Of a stretch of DNA of 64,000 bases, positions 36,348 to 47,349 are shown one piece after another. Within the stretch, counting starts at the first letter, position 1. The number at the start of each line of letters is the position of its first letter. This DNA comes from Chloroflexota bacterium (GTDB lineage: Bacteria; Chloroflexota; UBA11872; VXNJ01), in the NCBI GenBank assembly GCA_026707405.1, contig JAPOWW010000004.1:1-64000 (forward strand). The letters are read 5' to 3'. Under the pieces are notes generated by a model that saw nothing but the letters and a program-made list of their open reading frames with translations, did no database searches and was not told the origin of the DNA. Position numbers and translations under genes: made by a program.

Positions 36348-37658
36348 TCAGACTCCGGCCCGGTCCATGACCGTGAGTTCGAGCGCGTCGCGGACGGGCT
36401 GGCTGACCACGCGGGCCAGCACCGGCTCAAGAAATCCGCGGACGATCAGCTTTTCGGCTTCGGCCTGACTGAATCCACGGGTACGGAGATAGTAGACCTC
36501 GTCGTCGTTGAGTCTTCCGACGGCGGCGCCATGCTTGCACCTCACGTCGTTGGTCTTGATTTCCATCTTGGGTATCGAGTCGGCTCTCGCCAAGTCGCTC
36601 ATCAGGAGGTTGTGGTTGGCCTGATAGGAGGTGCTCTGGCCAGCGGTCTCCTCGACCGTAATCATTCCGTGATAGACCGACCGGGCGCGGTCTTTCAGCA
36701 CCCCCTTGAACATCAGATTGCTCTGAGTGTGGTCGCCAATGTGGTGCTGGTGGGTTTCGTGGTCGATGTGCTGACGGCCGTTGCAGATGTAGAGTCCCCA
36801 AAGCTCTGCGTCCGAGCCGGGCTCGGGGAAGATCGCCTGCACGACGGTCTTGGTGAGGCCGCCGCCCAGAGCGACTTCGGCGTAATTCAGCGTGGCGTCG
36901 CGTTCCACCACGGCCCGCCAGGAATTGAATCCGACGTGGTGCAGACCCCAATCCTGAATGGCCAGATAGTCGAGGTGAGCGCCCGCGTGGAGATGGACCT
37001 CGATCATCGAGCTGCTCATGGCCAACTGGGGGGCGGTTTCGGACCCGGCTTCCTCGACGAGCTCCAGCCTGGAATTCGATCCGAGAATCACAAGAGTGTG
37101 AGCAAACGTCGAGATGCCGGCGGCGCTCATTCGCGCCAAGCTGTGGAGCGGCAACTCCACCTCCACGCCATCCGGGACGTATACGAGCGTGCCGCTCGAC
37201 CAAAGGGCGGTGTGCAGCGATTCAAACTTGGCGAGCGAGGTTTCCGGCGCATCACTAAGGAAATACTGCTTGACGAGGTCTTCGTGGTCTCGGAGTCCCG
37301 TCCGCAGATCGCAGAGGACTACTCCCTTGTCCTCCAGTCTCTTGTCGAGCACGCGATCGCGGCTGTGCCAGTCGACGTGGAGCAACCGGCCGGCGAAAGC
37401 GTCCGCGGGGAGCAGGCTTGGCACGTCGGGTACACCGCTGGAGCCGTTGTGGTCGAATGCGCTGAAAGCTCCCGGATCGACGCCCCGCAGGTTGGTGCGA
37501 CGCCACGTTTCGTCGGTGGGCTTCGGCATGGGCAACCGTTCGAACTCTTCCCACGCCCGGAGCCGCAGATCGAGCATCCATTTCGGCTCGGATTGGGCCG
37601 CGGATATCTCTTCTACAAGAGCGCCGGTTGGCTTCAGGGCTTCGACTTCAACGGACAC
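36348..37658 (-). CDS. sufD: Fe-S cluster assembly protein SufD
   Basis: SufB/D family: VYHGMITVEETAGQSTSYQANHNLLMSDLARADSIPKMEIKTNDVRCKHGAAVGRLNDDEVYYLRTRGFSQAEAEKLI. Confidence 0.94.
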   Translation of the reverse strand: MSVEVEALKPTGALVEEISAAQSEPKWMLDLRLRAWEEFERLPMPKPTDETWRRTNLRGVDPGAFSAFDHNGSSGVPDVPSLLPADAFAGRLLHVDWHSRDRVLDKRLEDKGVVLCDLRTGLRDHEDLVKQYFLSDAPETSLAKFESLHTALWSSGTLVYVPDGVEVELPLHSLARMSAAGISTFAHTLVILGSNSRLELVEEAGSETAPQLAMSSSMIEVHLHAGAHLDYLAIQDWGLHHVGFNSWRAVVERDATLNYAEVALGGGLTKTVVQAIFPEPGSDAELWGLYICNGRQHIDHETHQHHIGDHTQSNLMFKGVLKDRARSVYHGMITVEETAGQSTSYQANHNLLMSDLARADSIPKMEIKTNDVRCKHGAAVGRLNDDEVYYLRTRGFSQAEAEKLIVRGFLEPVLARVVSQPVRDALELTVMDRAGV

Positions 37659-37718
37659 GACGGTCAGTCCGGTTACTCGGAGTCACTGTTGTCTGGACGG
37701 TCCGGGAGCGGCGGTCGA

Positions 37719-39134
37719 CTAGCCGACCGCTCCTTCCATCTCGAGCTCGATGAGGCGGTTCAACTCCACCGCGTATTCCATCGGCAGCTCTTTGATGAAC
37801 TCCTCCACGAAGCCGGTGACGATTATGGCCCTGGCCTTGACTTCCGATAGTCCCCTGCTCATCAGATAGAAAAGCTGGTCGTCGCCGATCTTGCTGACCG
37901 TGGCCTCGTGACCGACCTGGGTGTCGTCTTCCTCAATCTCTATGTAGGGATAGGTGTCGGATCGACACTCCTCGTCGAGAAGGAGGGCGTCGCAGACGAC
38001 GAACGACTTGGCCTGCCGCGCGTCTTTTTCGACCTTGAGAAGGCCGCGATAGCTCGTCCGACCGGAGCCCTTGCTGATCGACTTGGACTTGATCGTCGAA
38101 CTGGTGTTCGGCGCGGCGTGAACGACTTTGCCGCCGGCGTCCTGGTGCTGACCGTTGGCGGCGTACGCGACCGACAGAATCTCGCCTCTCGCCCCCTCGC
38201 CCATGAGGTAGACCGATGGGTATTTCATGGTCACCTTGCTGCCGATGTTGCCGTCAATCCACTCGACCGATGCGTTCTTGCCGGCGCTGGCGCGCTTAGT
38301 GACGAGGTTGTAGACGTTGTTGGACCAGTTTTGGATGGTGGTGTAGCGGATTCGCGCGTTATCGAACGCTATCAGCTCGACAACGGCCGAATGCAGCGAG
38401 TCGGTGGCGTAGATCGGCGCCGTGCAGCCTTCGATGTAATGCACGTCGGAGCCCTCGTCGGCGATGATCAGAGTCCGCTCAAACTGCCCCATGCGCTCGG
38501 AGTTGATGCGGAAATATGCCTGCAGCGGCATTTCCACCTTAACCCCGGGCGGAACGTAGACGAAGCTGCCACCGCTCCATACAGCGGTGTTTAGCGCCGA
38601 AAACTTGTTGTCTCTGACCGGAATGAGCTTGGCGAAATACTTCTTCACAAGTTCAGGGTGCTCGCGGAGACCGCTGTCCATGTCTAGGAATACCACGCCC
38701 TGCTCTTCGAGCTTCTCGATCACGTTGTGATAGACGACCTCGGAGTCGTACTGCGCTCCGACTCCGGCGAGAAACTTCTGCTCTGCTTCGGGAATTCCCA
38801 GCTTATCGAATGTGTTTTTGATGTATTCCGGAACGTCGTCCCAGTTGTCTTCGGCGTTGCCGGCAGTAGGTCGGACGTAGTAGTACATGTCGTCGAAGTC
38901 GATGCCGCCGAGATCGGCGCCCCACTCCGGCATCGGCCGCTCCAGGAAGTGCTTGAGACCGTCGAGCCGATACTCGAGCATCCAGTCGGGCTCGCCCTTG
39001 ACTTCCGAAATCTGACGGACTACACGCTCGCTCAGACCCTTCTCGGTCTTGAACGCCGCGGCTTCCTTGTCGTGGAAGCCGTACTTGTAGTCGAACTTTA
39101 CGTCGTAATCAGGCGCCTCAATTTTGACCGCCAT
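37719..39134 (-). CDS. sufB: Fe-S cluster assembly protein SufB
   Basis: [94 protein letters not shown]. Confidence 0.97.
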   Translation of the reverse strand: MAVKIEAPDYDVKFDYKYGFHDKEAAAFKTEKGLSERVVRQISEVKGEPDWMLEYRLDGLKHFLERPMPEWGADLGGIDFDDMYYYVRPTAGNAEDNWDDVPEYIKNTFDKLGIPEAEQKFLAGVGAQYDSEVVYHNVIEKLEEQGVVFLDMDSGLREHPELVKKYFAKLIPVRDNKFSALNTAVWSGGSFVYVPPGVKVEMPLQAYFRINSERMGQFERTLIIADEGSDVHYIEGCTAPIYATDSLHSAVVELIAFDNARIRYTTIQNWSNNVYNLVTKRASAGKNASVEWIDGNIGSKVTMKYPSVYLMGEGARGEILSVAYAANGQHQDAGGKVVHAAPNTSSTIKSKSISKGSGRTSYRGLLKVEKDARQAKSFVVCDALLLDEECRSDTYPYIEIEEDDTQVGHEATVSKIGDDQLFYLMSRGLSEVKARAIIVTGFVEEFIKELPMEYAVELNRLIELEMEGAVG

Positions 39135-39139
39135 GTCTT

Positions 39140-39913
39140 TTATACCCCTCCCGCCACCGGGGCGAGATACTCGTCGTATCCGCGCTCTTCCAGTTCCATC
39201 GCGAGTTCCTTGCCACCCGACCGAACTATTCGGCCGTCCACGAATACGTGGATGTAGTCTGGCTCTATGTATTTAAGAATTCTCTCATAATGGGTGATCA
39301 GCAAAATCCCCATTTCCGGATGCATCAAGGTGTTGACGCCGTTGGCGACGGTTCGCAGCGCGTCGATGTCGAGGCCTGAATCGGTCTCGTCCAGGATTGC
39401 AAGCTCCGGCTCCAGCACCGCCATTTGGAGAATCTCCGAGCGCTTCTTCTCGCCTCCCGAAAAACCTTCGTTCAGATAGCGTCTCGCGAAAGACTGGTCC
39501 ATGCCCACCAGATCCATCTTCGACATCATCAGTCTTCGGAAGTCGCGAACGCGGATTTCGTCGTCCGGCTCTCGCCGCGAGTTGATCGCCGCCCGCAGAA
39601 AGCCGTGCAGGGGCACGCCCGGTATCGCCACGGGATACTGAAACGCGAGGAACATGCCCATCTTGGCGCGGACGTCCGGGTCTTCTTCGGTTACGTCTTC
39701 GCCTTTGAATATGACGCGGCCGCCGAGAATCTCGCAGTCGGGGCTTCCCATCAAGGTGTTCGCGAGCGTGCTCTTGCCCGATCCGTTGGGTCCCATCACA
39801 GCGTGCACCTCGCCGCGACGCACGGACAGATTCACGCCTGTGAGGATTTCCTGTTCGGCGCGGGAGACCTTAAGGTCCTCTACCTGGAGCAAGTAGCCGT
39901 TAGAGTTTTCCAT
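39140..39913 (-). CDS. sufC: Fe-S cluster assembly ATPase SufC
   Basis: [67 protein letters not shown]; start refined to [17 protein letters not shown]. Confidence 0.95.
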   Translation of the reverse strand: MENSNGYLLQVEDLKVSRAEQEILTGVNLSVRRGEVHAVMGPNGSGKSTLANTLMGSPDCEILGGRVIFKGEDVTEEDPDVRAKMGMFLAFQYPVAIPGVPLHGFLRAAINSRREPDDEIRVRDFRRLMMSKMDLVGMDQSFARRYLNEGFSGGEKKRSEILQMAVLEPELAILDETDSGLDIDALRTVANGVNTLMHPEMGILLITHYERILKYIEPDYIHVFVDGRIVRSGGKELAMELEERGYDEYLAPVAGGV

Positions 39914-40318
39914 TCGCGTTGGCAGATCGCCCTTTCCGATATGGGTTGCAGCGGTCGGGTCAGCCAGTTCTCTTTCGAGAGTGCTGTTCAAAGGGTTCGC
40001 CGGCTGGCGCCACCCTTCCCGCCGGGTCTTTATACAGTCCTATCTAAATCGTTCTCTACGGTTCAACACTATCACCGCCGATTCGAGTTTTCAAAATTTA
40101 GACAGTAAAAACTGTAGAAAATAGAGAATGCCTCGGACGGCTGATCTCTTGCATGTCTCGCGTGAATGAAAACGACGAATCGCTGCTTCTCTGCTCGGAG
40201 GACATCATGGTCATCGAGGGTTGTCGTAGGGAGGCATACGTCGGGAGTTGAATTGGCAACGGATCGGCACCACGTTGAGGGTGCCCCCGGATGCGCGATA
40301 TCAGTGCGCAACGTTTAG

Positions 40319-40918
40319 CTAAGTCTTGCGCACGAGCCGCCATAAGGCCGGCAGAATCGCAGCGGCGAGAATCAGCTTGGTCAAGTCGCCGAGCAAGAAT
40401 GGCGTCAGACCCCATTCGAATATCGGCTTGTCGAGTCCGACGACGGCGGCTAACCACAGCAAGCCCGGAATATAGATGATCACGTTGCCGATCAGCATCG
40501 CCGCGGCCGTCGTAACAACGTTCTTGCCCCATCCACGGTCCGCCAGCCAGCCGCACGCTGCCGCCGCAAGCAAAAAGCCGATGAGATATCCGCCGGTCGT
40601 ACCGGCCATATAAGCGAGCCCAATACCCTTCTCCGGTGTCCCGGCGAACACGGGAAGGCCGACCAGTCCCTCGGCGAGATAGAGCAGGAGCGTAGCTACA
40701 GCCAACCGATAGCCGTAGGCCATGCCGAGCGCCAGGATGACGAACGTCTGCATGGTCAAAGGCACCGGATGGAACGGGATCTGTATCTTTGCCGAGAGCC
40801 AAATAGCCAGCGTGCCGCCTACCACCAAAACGGCGTTGCGCAGGACGGCCCTCTTTTCACGAGCCGGCCATAGGGCGTAGGCGAGCGTGTCCTGGGTCAT
40901 GTTCAATAGTTGACTCAT
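40319..40918 (-). CDS. bioY: biotin transporter BioY
   Basis: IQIPFHPVPLTMQTFVILALGMAYGYRLAVATLLLYLAEGLVGLPVFAG...GYLIGFLLAA. Confidence 0.93.
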   Translation of the reverse strand: MSQLLNMTQDTLAYALWPAREKRAVLRNAVLVVGGTLAIWLSAKIQIPFHPVPLTMQTFVILALGMAYGYRLAVATLLLYLAEGLVGLPVFAGTPEKGIGLAYMAGTTGGYLIGFLLAAAACGWLADRGWGKNVVTTAAAMLIGNVIIYIPGLLWLAAVVGLDKPIFEWGLTPFLLGDLTKLILAAAILPALWRLVRKT

Positions 40919-41052
40919 GGCTGCCTACCAGGTTGCGTCATGCCAGCCCAACTTACACGATTTTCCGGATTGCAGTAAGGCCGTTCGGGGCCAACGGCGC
41001 GTGGGCGGATCGGGGTCGTCAAATTCCCGGCCCGACTACCACCGATTGCGGG

Positions 41053-42141
41053 CTAACCGCCGAAGGGTTTTGGCAACTCCTTAACGTAGAGATCCTGTTT
41101 TGAGTAGGGGATCTCGATCCGTTCGTTTGCAAATCGGCGGTAAACCGCTGTGTTCAGCGCGTCGGTTACGCGTCCCCGAAGGACTGGTTCGTCCACCCAG
41201 GCCAGCAGTTCCAGGTCCAGCCCGGATGCGCCGAAGGTGCGAAACCGGACCCTCGGTTCAGGATCCTGACAGACTTCTTCCTGGCCTTCAGCTACTTCGA
41301 GCAGCACCTGTTTTACATGATCGATATCGGAACCGTAGGCACATGCGACGCGTATACGAATGCGGTGTTTGGTGTTAGGGCCGCCGGTTTCGTTGATGAC
41401 TTTGATGTTTCCCATGACGCCGTTCGGAATAGTGATCTCTATGTCATCGCGGGTCAGCAGCCTGGTGCTTTGCAGTCCGATGTGGGTCACCTGGCCCCGT
41501 TCGCCCGTATCCAGGACGATGAAGTCCCCAACCTGGTAAGGTGCGTCGGCGAGGATGAGCACGCCAGCGAAGAAGTTTGCGACCGTGTCCCTAGCCCCGA
41601 GCCCAACCACGATTCCCAGGATTCCCGCCGAGGCAAGCCAGGGCGTCACGTCCAGATCCCAGACCTGCAGCAGGAAGTATGCCGCCACTCCGGCCAGGAG
41701 CACGTTGCTCAAGTTTCGAATGAGCGGCAAGGTCCGCCGCTCGACGTAGCGGAAACGCTGCGGGTTTCGACTCAAGCCTTCCAGGGTCAGTTGGTTCAAT
41801 CGAATGGCAAAAGTCAGACCGACCAGCACGGCCAGCGTCCCAAGTAATCCGAAAGTGATCGTTCTTGGCCATCCGTCAGGCACCAGGAGATTTGCCGCCA
41901 CGCCGAAGCCTCCAAGCAACACGAGCAGGAAAACGGGCCTGTGGAGGATTTCGACCAGGCGGTTGTAGAAGTCACCTTCGGTTTTGGGCGCCCTGCGCAG
42001 CAGCAGCCTGGTAATGATCCAGTCGAACAGTTTGGCGGCAATCACACTCGCGAGCACCGCGACAGGGGCCTGAATGCGAGGGTCAACCGCGGCCAGGTTG
42101 AAGGCTGCGATTTCGCCGAGAAAGTCCACGAACCACTGCAT
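41053..42141 (-). CDS. mechanosensitive ion channel family protein (MscS-like)
   Basis: ASAGILGIVVGLGARDTVANFFAGVLILADAPYQVGDFIVLDTGERGQVTHIGLQSTRLLTRDDIEITIPNGVM. Confidence 0.93.
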   Translation of the reverse strand: MQWFVDFLGEIAAFNLAAVDPRIQAPVAVLASVIAAKLFDWIITRLLLRRAPKTEGDFYNRLVEILHRPVFLLVLLGGFGVAANLLVPDGWPRTITFGLLGTLAVLVGLTFAIRLNQLTLEGLSRNPQRFRYVERRTLPLIRNLSNVLLAGVAAYFLLQVWDLDVTPWLASAGILGIVVGLGARDTVANFFAGVLILADAPYQVGDFIVLDTGERGQVTHIGLQSTRLLTRDDIEITIPNGVMGNIKVINETGGPNTKHRIRIRVACAYGSDIDHVKQVLLEVAEGQEEVCQDPEPRVRFRTFGASGLDLELLAWVDEPVLRGRVTDALNTAVYRRFANERIEIPYSKQDLYVKELPKPFGG

Positions 42142-42280
42142 TGGTCACCTCCTGACATTCGTGACGCGAGATTACGATAAAGCCAACTCTGATCATTTCC
42201 GTATCGTGTGTTGGACGCGATGGAAGAATACGTCTCCAACCGACTGCGGTGTTTGGTACCTGGATTGTCCCGGGCGGTGG

Positions 42281-42922
42281 CTACTGTCGGCGGGGATCGC
42301 TTGATTCCGAACCATGGTGGACAGGTTCAGGTTCTTTGGGCCGTCCAGGTGGACGAGCGCTATCGCGCGCCCGGCGGGACATGGTCTTGCGCCGCGCCCA
42401 TGCCAGCGCGATGCTCGCACCGACCGCCATCGCGCCCGCAAGGAAGTTGAACAGGATGTCCTGCGGGTCGAAGACTCTAGTGGGTAGAAACCACTGGATG
42501 CCCTCGTCGAGCACGCCCAGCACCGTAGTCGCGACGACGGCGAGCAGTGGCGGCAACGGGACACGGCGCCCCTGGCTCGCGCGCTCGACGAGGGCTGCGT
42601 AGATCAAGATGCCCAGAACGCCGTATTCGATGAGGTGCGAGCGCTCCTCCAAAATCGACATGCGGAAGAAGACCAGCAGGTAGGCGGTCGCGACACCTAA
42701 CGCGACGGCGATCTCCGCCCTGCCCGCGCGCGCCTTTATCCCGTGCGTGACGACGGTGGCCGCGACGAGGAGCATGAAGAGCAAGAACAGGGGCGCCCCC
42801 AGACCGCGCTCGCGAAGGAACCCTGCGAGCATCCCGGTCAGGCCCAGGGTGGAGTAGATCGCCACCACGACGGCCAACGTCCACAGCCAGAGACGGCGCT
42901 CCCGATGGGAGGAGAAAAAACG
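42281..42922 (-). CDS. VanZ family protein
   Basis: Multi-TM; HLIEYGVLGILIYAAL...LLAVVATTVLGVLDEGIQWFLPTRVFDPQDILFNFLAGAM. Confidence 0.85.
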   Translation of the reverse strand, partial: RFFSSHRERRLWLWTLAVVVAIYSTLGLTGMLAGFLRERGLGAPLFLLFMLLVAATVVTHGIKARAGRAEIAVALGVATAYLLVFFRMSILEERSHLIEYGVLGILIYAALVERASQGRRVPLPPLLAVVATTVLGVLDEGIQWFLPTRVFDPQDILFNFLAGAMAVGASIALAWARRKTMSRRARDSARPPGRPKEPEPVHHGSESSDPRRQ

Positions 42923-43070
42923 CATGGCGGGAATCATAGCGAGGCGGGAAGCTGGGAAGGTCTAACTGGCGGCGCCGGACTCCGAAGGCTGTTGACACGC
43001 TCGAAGGGAGCTAGATTGCAGCGTGCCCCGTTTGAATACAACGCATCCGGGCTACAAGCTCCCGGCGGAC

Positions 43071-44192
43071 TCAGCCGCCTTCGGTTGCGCCGCGGTCCTC
43101 CAATATCTGGATGGCCGCGGGGTTGTAGTGGCGTTTGGCCAGATCGAGCGGAGTGTCGCCTGCGTTGTCTTTTGCGTCGATGTTTGCACCGTGGTCGAGC
43201 AGGGTCTGAAGCATTTTCGGGTTGTCTGCGAATCTGGCGGCGACGTGCAGCGGAGCCCTGCCGTCGACATCCCGCGCCTCGGTGCTAGCGCCGCCGTCCA
43301 ATAGCGCCCGGACGACCGCCGGGTCTGCTTTCGAGCGCACCGCCCAATGCAGAGGCGTAGCGCCGTCGCCGTCTTTAGCATCGATGTCCGCGCCGGTGTC
43401 CAGCAGGGTTCGGATGACTGCAGGATTACGGTTCCACTGCGCCGCGCCGTGGAGGGGAGTTTCGCCGAAGTCAGCCCTTGCGTGGATGTCCGCGCCCCGG
43501 TCGAGCAATAACCTGACAGCGGTCGGCTCCCGGCTATGTGCCGCCGCCAAGTGCAATGGAGTGGAGCCGAGCACACTCCTGGCTTCGATTTCCGCGCCAC
43601 GGTCGAGCAGGGTTTCTATGACGGCGAGGTCTTCGGCGAATCTGGCGGCCAGATGCAGCGGGGTCCTGCCGTCGGCGTCACGTGCGCCGATATTCGCGCC
43701 GTTGTCGAGCAGGGCTTGGAAAACGGCCGGATTTGCGTTCGTGGCTATAGCCAGAAGCAATGGTGTGTTGCCGAAGTTGTCCCTGGCCTCGATGTTTGCG
43801 CCGCCATCAAGCAGGGCCTTGAGGACGGGCAGGCTCGCTTGCGTGACGACGGCCAAGAGCAAGGGAGTATTGCCGAAGTTGTCCCTGGCCTCGATGTTTG
43901 CACCGGCGTCCAGCAGAAACTGTAAGACCGAAGGGTTTTGGCTGTGACGCGTTGCCAAATGCATGGGGGTGTTTCCTCCCGTCGCCGTTGCGTGGAGATC
44001 GACGCCGCAGTCAAGCTGGGTCTGTATTTCTTCAATGCCGGCGTTGCGCCAGAAATCGCCGTTCAGCCAGCGGTCCGTGACTTCGCTTGGGCAGCGCGTG
44101 TCGCAGGCGGTTACAAGGAGGGCGGCGAGGCAAAGCAGCCCGAGGATTAGCAATGAGGACTTAGGGGCCGGAATCGCGAGCCGTGGAATCAA
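43071..44192 (-). CDS. ankyrin-repeat lipoprotein
   Basis: Lipobox LLCLAALLVTAC; about 9 ankyrin repeats (GNTPLLLAV..., GRTPLHLAARFAED...). Confidence 0.92.
   Translation of the reverse strand: MIPRLAIPAPKSSLLILGLLCLAALLVTACDTRCPSEVTDRWLNGDFWRNAGIEEIQTQLDCGVDLHATATGGNTPMHLATRHSQNPSVLQFLLDAGANIEARDNFGNTPLLLAVVTQASLPVLKALLDGGANIEARDNFGNTPLLLAIATNANPAVFQALLDNGANIGARDADGRTPLHLAARFAEDLAVIETLLDRGAEIEARSVLGSTPLHLAAAHSREPTAVRLLLDRGADIHARADFGETPLHGAAQWNRNPAVIRTLLDTGADIDAKDGDGATPLHWAVRSKADPAVVRALLDGGASTEARDVDGRAPLHVAARFADNPKMLQTLLDHGANIDAKDNAGDTPLDLAKRHYNPAAIQILEDRGATEGG
43768..43902. repeat. 102-bp-period near-identical tandem DNA repeat within the ankyrin gene
   Basis: TTGCCGAAGTTGTCCCTGGCCTCGATGTTTGC occurs at 43768 and 43870 (34-codon period). 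Confidence 0.75.
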
Positions 44193-44240
44193 GATAGGGA
44201 TGGGTTGAGAGAAAGTGCCGTGCGACCGACCATTCCCGAA

Positions 44241-45002
44241 TCAGCCAGCCAGAAAGCCCCCGTCGACCGCCATGGCGTGTCCGGTAACGAACGAGGCCAT
44301 GTCCGAGCAGAGCCATGCGGCCGCCTCGGCGATCTCTTCCGGGGCGCCCAGCCGGCCTACCGGCTCGCTTCTGATTGCGTTGGCTATGTGGTCGGGATTG
44401 ACGGCCGTGAGCCGGTCGACCATGGGCGTATGCACGTAGCCGGGGCAGACCGCGTTCACGCGAATGCCATCACGAGCGTATTCGAGCGCGACGGCCTTCG
44501 TGAGGCCTACCACGCCATGTTTGCTTGCGGTATAGGGCGCGGTGGATTTGCCGCCTACCAGTCCGAGAATCGAGGCGTTGTTGACTATCGAGCCTCCGCG
44601 ACCGGCCATTTGCTGGATCTCGTATTTCATGCACAGCCAGACGCTCTTGAGGTTGACGGCGACGAGGCGGTCCCAATCGCCCTCGGAATAGTCCGCGGTA
44701 AGAGTGTTAGGAACTCCTTCGACGCCGGCGTTGTTGAACGCGCAGTCGACCGGGCCGAGCGTGCGGAGGGATTCTTCGAACAAGTGCTCGACCTGCTCGC
44801 GCTTGGAAACGTCGGCGACGACGAAAACCGCCGAGCCGCCGGCCCGCCGAACCATGTGGGCGGTTTCCTCGCCTTCCTTTTGGCGTCGAGCGGTCAGGAC
44901 GAGCCGGGCGCTTTCGCGGGCGAAGACGAGTGCCGCCGACCGTCCGATTCCCGCGCTGGCGCCGGTGATTACGGCGGTCTTACCTGCCAGCATTCCAGCC
45001 AT
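44241..45002 (-). CDS. SDR family NAD(P)-dependent oxidoreductase
   Basis: KTAVITGASAGIGRSAALVFARESARLVLTAR, CAFNNAGVEG, YTASKHGVVGLTKAVALEYARDGIRVNAVCPGYVHTPM. Confidence 0.94.
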   Translation of the reverse strand: MAGMLAGKTAVITGASAGIGRSAALVFARESARLVLTARRQKEGEETAHMVRRAGGSAVFVVADVSKREQVEHLFEESLRTLGPVDCAFNNAGVEGVPNTLTADYSEGDWDRLVAVNLKSVWLCMKYEIQQMAGRGGSIVNNASILGLVGGKSTAPYTASKHGVVGLTKAVALEYARDGIRVNAVCPGYVHTPMVDRLTAVNPDHIANAIRSEPVGRLGAPEEIAEAAAWLCSDMASFVTGHAMAVDGGFLAG

Positions 45003-45044
45003 CGGTGTGGGACCCTCCGTCGCCCAGCCGTCAGATTGCCGGGC

Positions 45045-46217
45045 TTATTCTCCCGATGCGGCGAAGCTTCGAACGATGTCCTCGTAGAGCGCGGCGCATT
45101 TCTCGACCTGCTCCAGCTCGACCCACTCGACGGGCGAATGTGCCTGCTCTATCGACCCAGGACCCAAGATGACGGTCTCGATTCCGGCGGGAGCGAGCGC
45201 GGCACCGTCTGTCCCGTAAGGCACGCCGCCGAGCGCGTTAGGCAGCCCGAGCTTTTCACAGGCCGCCTGTACGTGGCGGACAAGCGGGGCGTCGGGGGCG
45301 GTGTCGACGCCGTCCTCGTACAGAAAGGGATCGAGGCATTCGACCTCGATCCAGGGTTCTCGCGCTACGAGGTTGCTCAGTTCGGACTGTACCGCTTCGA
45401 AAAACTCCGTGCCGTTCTCGCCGGGAAGCGTACGGCGGTCGATTTCGATGCGGCACTCGTCCGGCACGATGTTGACTTGCACGCCGCCGCGGATTGTGGA
45501 GACGGTCAGGGTCGATTCGCCGCACAGCGGGTGCGGACCGACCATTCCGCCGACCTCGAATCTGTCGCGCAGCGCGTCGATGACGTGCGTCATGGCGTAG
45601 ATGGCGTTGACGCCACGGTCGGGCCGGGACGTGTGGGCCGTGCGGCCCCGCGTGACGACTTCCCATCGGACCACGCCCTTGTGGGCCGTTACGGGTTGGA
45701 GGTTGGTGGGCTCGCCCACGAGGGCGGCGTCCGCCGTCAGTCCCGCGTCCAGTGCGAAGTCCACGCCGCGCTTGAGGTATTCCTCGTCGACGGTCCCGAG
45801 CAGGGCAACGTCGCAGCCGTCCGCAGGGGGATCTGCGACCAACCGCTCCAGCGCCAGAAGGGCCGCGGCCATCGAGCCTTTGGTATCACATGCTCCGCGC
45901 CCGTATAGGCGGCCGTCTTCGACAATCGGATCGAGTCCCGCCCTTGCTCCTCCGAGAGGGACGGTATCCAGGTGGATGTCGAACAGAAACCTGCGTCTGG
46001 CATCCGGCTGCTTGAGCTCAAGCAGGACGTTTGGGCGTCCGGAAAGGACTTCCGTCTGAGAGACTTCGAGGCCCATTTCGCGTCCCAGGCCGGCGATGAA
46101 GTCGCTATGGCGTTTCTCGCCGTTGGTGGCGCCGGGCATGTCCAGATTTACGCTGTCAATCGAGACAAGCTGACTCAGAAGTTGCGTGACACGGTCTGCT
46201 GTATTGCCGGCTCCCAT
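45045..46217 (-). CDS. M20 family metallopeptidase (ArgE/DapE-like)
   Basis: FDIHLDTVPLG, LYGRGACDTKGSMAAALLAL, TVDEEYLKRGVDF, VPYGTDGAALAPAGIETVILGPGSIEQAHSPVEWVE. Confidence 0.92.
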   Translation of the reverse strand: MGAGNTADRVTQLLSQLVSIDSVNLDMPGATNGEKRHSDFIAGLGREMGLEVSQTEVLSGRPNVLLELKQPDARRRFLFDIHLDTVPLGGARAGLDPIVEDGRLYGRGACDTKGSMAAALLALERLVADPPADGCDVALLGTVDEEYLKRGVDFALDAGLTADAALVGEPTNLQPVTAHKGVVRWEVVTRGRTAHTSRPDRGVNAIYAMTHVIDALRDRFEVGGMVGPHPLCGESTLTVSTIRGGVQVNIVPDECRIEIDRRTLPGENGTEFFEAVQSELSNLVAREPWIEVECLDPFLYEDGVDTAPDAPLVRHVQAACEKLGLPNALGGVPYGTDGAALAPAGIETVILGPGSIEQAHSPVEWVELEQVEKCAALYEDIVRSFAASGE

Positions 46218-46348
46218 TGCCCCTCCCCGGTTCCTGGGAGTGAAATTTCAACAGATAATAAGTCCGGTCGGGGTGTAGTGCTAGGAGCACCGTCCGGCCA
46301 GGTTTGTCTTATTCTCTCGCAGTCTGATCGTTTTGTAGGAGACATGAC

Positions 46349-47326
46349 ATGCGCGTAGGCGTTCTGGGAGCGGGGCTGGCGGGCGAGTTTCATGCTCGAG
46401 AGTTCGACAAGATCGAAGGAGTCGAGCTCGCGGCGATTGCCGATCAGGACCTGGAGCGAGCGGAGAAGCTGGGGGAGCAGTATGGCGCGACGCCCTTCGC
46501 TTCCTGGGAAGAGCTTGTCGAGTCCGGCGAAGTGGAGGCCGTGGGGAACGCGTTGCCACATTTCCTGCACGAGCCGTCGGCGGTGGCGGCGGCCGAGCGA
46601 GGCATCCACACGCTGCTGGAGAAGCCGATGGCTCCGAGCATTGCGGAGTGTGAGTCGATAGACCGGTCGTGCAAAGCCAACAACGTAAAGCTGATGATCG
46701 GTTTCAGTCACAGGTTCCACAGCGAGCTGCTAACGGCCCGCAGGCTGATTGACGCGGGCGAGATCGGCAGGGTGGCGATGGCGATTGACAACATGTCATT
46801 CGGGGCCGAGGACTTTCCCCAATGGGTATGGAACAAGGAGACGGGCGGGGGCGGCATTTTCACGTACAACAACATCCACGGACTCGACCGGCTGATGTGG
46901 CTGGTCGGCTCGGATATCGTGGAAGTCCATGGCCGTACCGGGATGTTCGCTCACGAAGGCGACGCCGAGGACAATGCTGTTGCGTCGCTGCTGTTCGAGA
47001 ACGGAGCGATAGGGGCTTCGCTCACGAACTTCAATCCTTACGAGGTGCCGAGGAAGTGCGACCTGGACATCTACGGGGTTGACGGCTCGATTCGCATAGA
47101 TACGTGGAATCAGATTACATTCAGCAAGCGGCTGGTGACGTGGACGCAAAAGCGTGAGGTCGACGAGCATTTGCAGGCGGAATTCGAGGAGTTCGTAAAC
47201 TCGATCCGGGAAGACAGGGAGCCCAGCGTGACCGGCCGCGACGGTATGCGCGCCCAGCGAGTGCTGCTGGCGATATACGAATCGGCGAATTCCGGCAGGG
47301 CGGTCAAGGTCTCGGAGATAGACTAG
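46349..47326 (+). CDS. Gfo/Idh/MocA family oxidoreductase
   Basis: MRVGVLGAGLAGEFHAREFDKIEGVELAAIADQDLERAEKLGEQYG, IHTLLEKPMAPSIAECESI. Confidence 0.93.
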   Translation: MRVGVLGAGLAGEFHAREFDKIEGVELAAIADQDLERAEKLGEQYGATPFASWEELVESGEVEAVGNALPHFLHEPSAVAAAERGIHTLLEKPMAPSIAECESIDRSCKANNVKLMIGFSHRFHSELLTARRLIDAGEIGRVAMAIDNMSFGAEDFPQWVWNKETGGGGIFTYNNIHGLDRLMWLVGSDIVEVHGRTGMFAHEGDAEDNAVASLLFENGAIGASLTNFNPYEVPRKCDLDIYGVDGSIRIDTWNQITFSKRLVTWTQKREVDEHLQAEFEEFVNSIREDREPSVTGRDGMRAQRVLLAIYESANSGRAVKVSEID

Positions 47327-47349
47327 GCGCGTCCACGGAGGCGGATGGA

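Noticed and set aside
36243-37850. 535-aa plus-strand ORF
   Set aside because: Fully antisense to sufD/sufB and Rieske, which have clear family signatures; high-GC shadow ORF.
44205-45908. 567-aa plus-strand ORF
   Set aside because: Antisense to the SDR and M20 peptidase genes; low-complexity R/G/D-rich translation typical of shadow ORFs.
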